NCBI GenBank assembly: GCA_009768925.2
Contig: VHIT02000014.1
Coordinates: 40,081 to 104,080 of the forward strand
DNA: 64,000 nucleotides
Source of the DNA: Cryptosporidium bovis
Taxonomy: Eukaryota; Apicomplexa; Conoidasida; Eucoccidiorida; Cryptosporidiidae
Direction: 5' to 3'
Numbering within the stretch: position 1 is the stretch's first letter; each line of letters opens with the position of its first letter. Below are positions 62,801 through 64,000 of this stretch, piece by piece. The translations under genes and the position numbers were made by a program. The notes under the pieces are model-generated. The model had not been told where the DNA came from and ran no database searches. It worked only from the letters and a program-made list of their open reading frames with translations.

Positions 62801-64000
62801 GATCTTTGCTGAGGCATGACAATAAAGTTGGTAGGGAGGGTGCGATGGTTCCAGTTTCTATTGAAGAAGTAAATATTACTAATTTATATATCAATCAGAG
62901 TATTTGGGGTGTAGTATATCTCATCGAATCGAGTGAAGGTTATGCTCTTATTGACTTGGTATTGTTTGATTCTGAAGGAAGATGTATTGGTAAATTCGAT
63001 AAGGTGACTTTACGTCTTTTCAATCAGCAAAGTGTTTTTAAGTCAAGTAATATAAAAAAGGATTTGCTTTGGAAATCTGAATGGGTGTTGAAAAACGAAT
63101 TCGAAATACTGGATTCAAATATACTTGAGAAATCATTAAAGGATAAAAACATTTTATTAGTGTATAATGACTCAAAGAACTTTGAGAAATTAAATATATA
63201 TACTGCAAACTTAAAACTTATAAAAATGAGTGAAATCAGAAGTTATGGTGTGGAAGAACTGGATTCTTTGTTTAAATTGGATGAAATTTACACTATTCTA
63301 TTCTTTCCATCAATTGAACAAACTGACGGAAATAACTTGGATGATTATTCAATTGATGTAATTGAATCTGCATTGAATATTTGTAAACTCTACGTAAGAG
63401 CAATTAAAGGGGATAAATTTAAAAAAAGTGGAGTTATTCCCAACTTATGGCTAGTTACTGCTAATTCGAAGAACCTAAGAAATTATGCCAGAGTTAATGA
63501 AAAGATATTAGATATTCCATACAACTCAGGGATATGGGGATTAGGAAAGTCAACGTCACTTGAAATTAGTTCGATGTTATCGAATCAAAATCAACCAATA
63601 AAGTGTGTAGATATTGAATTTGTAGTTAATAGCAAACTATTTGAACATGAGTTTAAACATACTCTCAATAATTTAATAACGTGGATTTGCAATTACGAGT
63701 ATTATTCAAGAAATAATAGTGAAGGTAATAAAACATACAATTTAGAGAGGGAATTTAGCATATGTGGAAAAGGTTGTTTCGTAAATAGAGTTGAATTAAT
63801 TGATGAAAAAATAAAAGGACCAATAGAGTTGCACATGACAAGCAGAGGCTCAATTTCTAATTTAACACTTAGAACTATGAGTAGAATTGATTTTGATAAT
63901 GTAAGTGAAGGTGAAGTAATTTTAAGGGTTAAGTCCATTGGATTGAACTTCAGAGATGTATTGAATGTAATGGGATTATATCCTGGTGATCCTGGTCCAC
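56866..64000 (+). CDS. FAS1: Giant type I fatty acid/polyketide synthase, FAS1-like (5' part)
   Basis: The frame runs open from the ATG (MQVTEDVSFGSEP) to the window edge, 2,378 residues, 3' end missing. Domains: acyl-AMP ligase (about 30-740; P-loop 'FTSGSTSNPKG' at 239-249, 'GRIKDLIIIRGRNFYPQD'); ACP with phosphopantetheine Ser838 in 'GIDSMG'; ketosynthase (about 900-1,320) with Cys1070 in 'VDSACSAS', His1205 in 'HGTGTPLGD' and His1245 in 'NIGHLEGAAG'; AT (about 1,345-1,640); DH with His1756 and Asp1972; a structural KR-like subdomain; and the start of an ER ('SIGLNFRDVLNVMGLYPGD'). This is the loading module plus one fully reducing module. CpFAS1 and CpPKS1 share this opening. Gene order and the ER favour FAS1. 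The AT lacks its catalytic Ser and His. Confidence 0.9.
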   Translation, partial: MQVTEDVSFGSEPSEKPSKMVNKEGKLAGNCARNCYNSAGLFNKFGKNPFYTSIRHFAITNGTDECYSWIGADGETKKKFSFMELYEKIVELSWYLRKKLGIEVGERVILCYPPGYDFVVAFLSCVVSGVVAIPVYPPDPMRGQSEIQRFCDIKQVSEAKITLTVTSYMRSIEVAKTISSDQRFKKITFEVTDNLKIFRDENVRTEIQRVIEEDLKNDTETSDFVGVKVNRDSLAFLQFTSGSTSNPKGVMVTHGNLLFNAHICARSFSFPSVFQGYFSEGDETTSGITQLCRSDLSQEEIEFLTEEFGEENKIMSLHTLKYEKFSKYLSILNNFNRKKTNRTFGVFSWLPVYHDMGLIGFVCTPLLFGCSIYQMSPIDFIKKPHLWLQSMDKYKCCISGAPNFAFEVTVRKTTKEMMSQLNLSHVFAILSGAEPIRKNTIEKFLRAFKETGLGNNVIKPAYGLAEHTLIVAGNDGYSQEICTIDVDTKKLRENNKVEIVCDPNGKDKSITTMNQSKNLVEVTNFVSSGKVFEGVELRLINPETLKEVGAGEIGEIWISSDSVTLGYYNNREETERVFKSRFEKLNGELSDNTFLRTGDSGFINNNMLYISGRIKDLIIIRGRNFYPQDIEEVVDSVSGVRQGSVAAFSVTQPDGEEVVGIAVEIRMETSILGRVRRFFEKPAYENIVRAISKAVFVNHGLSVHYIWLLSPRTILKTSSGKIRRSQTKDAIFSKKIIPLFEWICEQSTTSNTVVERSSQFISPTSVIVSKSGAKSKSKFYGQYTTEQKIRANNQTDENLDANLNLMKVKIIDCASQVLGISQDKLDLNAPLHEYGIDSMGAIRLSEMMNEEFNIELDSTLLFNYPTVSEIIDFVAAEINGRELKESKIFKEGGFRESDDIVVVGLSCSFPGECKTPEEFWSSLQSGVDAITEIPRDRWDIEKYYSEDLEATEKMYTREGGFIENVELFGASFFKISPVEAKSMDPQQRIFMEKSYEALNNAGYSLETLKKSPISVFVGCCSNDWAHICKTNEGSQLGTYAATSHAASIIANRVSYTLGLTGSSVTVDSACSASIVALHVSLQELSSGQCSAAVVGGINLILSPQITIALCKARMLSVDCRCKSFDASANGYVRGEGVGVIVLKNYESAIRDRNKIYSIVKGSAVNHNGRSASLTAPNGISQQNVINCALEHGNLRPNDINYVEAHGTGTPLGDPIEISALKNIFSRHRDSGKPLIVGAVKTNIGHLEGAAGMAGIFKVILSLLNDVVPQNLHFKTINPHINTKGFPFVIPTSNISLNSYDGLGTYAGVSSFGFGGTNAHAIFAKPNKKDIDTKVPRIETSIQSDLSIGIIFGFQGFQYVNMGKYYFENEEVYRYWFTKCCEIADSMLGCSLKSIVYPETKDSDKLEGAEKKIEEVIYAQCALFSVQFSLAMLLESKGVKPNFVIGFGDGELIAATYCNTISLEDGMKICILRASMIETFSIKQTTILHCTVSKEDIEMALAEMGPQLGDEILVIASFGDKQVFLSGTDEKLNILLSILKEYYSKKSCSFSTKFLKPSYAFGTRIMDNTVEPIKKIMSFVSLNCPRFPTISGITGEFVKDELKSPNYWGWQLNNGINFSKAINKAVSNGCNLFLNLMPLFDSDIKDENNNEMNKKSSFNSEQNTAYSWYSILKESSKIQSNFKKVIDAVSNVNKLKYEENQGSSLNNGECNELKRSQESFHWIEYTHSIIGDPIKDDEVIDFESTLSDKAVKLFSDHKIYNKIVIPGAGLLDIAIAATISGFSMTKFQRKSIYLQDEIRVKLNNVLFEKPVIIENQNILDYDYSRIIDELKTQCDSGLISKGKTTTNLYCSIESDGNLTIQYGYKNSNFKVESNNEDSMHYCFSCKVDFTEDKFIVTDKLEQIKSICEIKEDPENLYKELSEIGLNYGEKFRVVQEIFRNKDSNISLGRIKLTNSDKATSFERGFYFHPAILDGAFHLAGSLLRHDNKVGREGAMVPVSIEEVNITNLYINQSIWGVVYLIESSEGYALIDLVLFDSEGRCIGKFDKVTLRLFNQQSVFKSSNIKKDLLWKSEWVLKNEFEILDSNILEKSLKDKNILLVYNDSKNFEKLNIYTANLKLIKMSEIRSYGVEELDSLFKLDEIYTILFFPSIEQTDGNNLDDYSIDVIESALNICKLYVRAIKGDKFKKSGVIPNLWLVTANSKNLRNYARVNEKILDIPYNSGIWGLGKSTSLEISSMLSNQNQPIKCVDIEFVVNSKLFEHEFKHTLNNLITWICNYEYYSRNNSEGNKTYNLEREFSICGKGCFVNRVELIDEKIKGPIELHMTSRGSISNLTLRTMSRIDFDNVSEGEVILRVKSIGLNFRDVLNVMGLYPGDPGP

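Overview
This window is AT-rich, densely packed nuclear DNA from an apicomplexan, and almost certainly from a Cryptosporidium species. The evidence is compact genes with few, short introns (about 50-190 bases), an AP2-domain regulator, a Toxoplasma MyoH-like myosin with RCC1 repeats, and above all a giant type I synthase that opens with an acyl-AMP ligase, ACP and KS-AT-DH-ER order, as in the Cryptosporidium FAS1/PKS1 enzymes. From memory only, the order AP2 - PP2C - choline kinase - ... - giant synthase agrees with the FAS1 side of C. parvum chromosome 3. I cannot confirm species or chromosome without a search.

Layout. 0-5 kb: a four-pass membrane protein, TCTP, a four-exon Ap4A-hydrolase-like Nudix gene, and two lineage-specific proteins. 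4.8-10.2 kb: a 2.6 kb gene-free region leading into an AP2 factor with two C-terminal AP2 domains. 11-24 kb: a ubinuclein-like histone-chaperone candidate, a CDT2-like WD40 protein, an MLO-like membrane protein spliced to an EF-hand exon, the RNase P/MRP subunit POP5 and a PP2C phosphatase. 24-33 kb: choline/ethanolamine kinase, CCA-adding enzyme, a prolyl-4-hydroxylase-like dioxygenase with a TPR-like tail, a RING-H2 E3, a small basic protein and a four-exon F-actin capping protein alpha. 33-44 kb: a very large BK-like K+ channel, ribosomal protein SA, phosphatidylserine decarboxylase and NOP58. 44-56 kb: a giant myosin with IQ and RCC1 repeats, a secreted protein, an unknown, a PTPLA-type dehydratase, a Spartan-type protease and proteasome alpha-1. 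56.9 kb to the end: the first 2,378 residues of the giant fatty-acid/polyketide synthase, cut by the window edge.

Themes. Lipid metabolism recurs (choline kinase, PS decarboxylase, hydroxyacyl-CoA dehydratase, FAS/PKS). A cell-cycle/chromatin theme also appears (CDT2-like, ubinuclein-like, Spartan), and several of those promoters carry the palindrome GGCGCC about 100-120 bp before the start codon, the E2F/DP-type element associated with Cryptosporidium promoters.

The least ordinary observations are: a myosin whose P-loop, switch I and switch II are all degenerate; an MLO-family-like protein carrying an EF-hand; an acyltransferase domain in the giant synthase that lacks both its serine and its histidine; and a run of strong inverted repeats in front of that synthase. 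Several starts given here lie inside longer open frames, because those frames open at non-ATG codons; five genes were assembled across introns by reading frame and GT/AG junctions.
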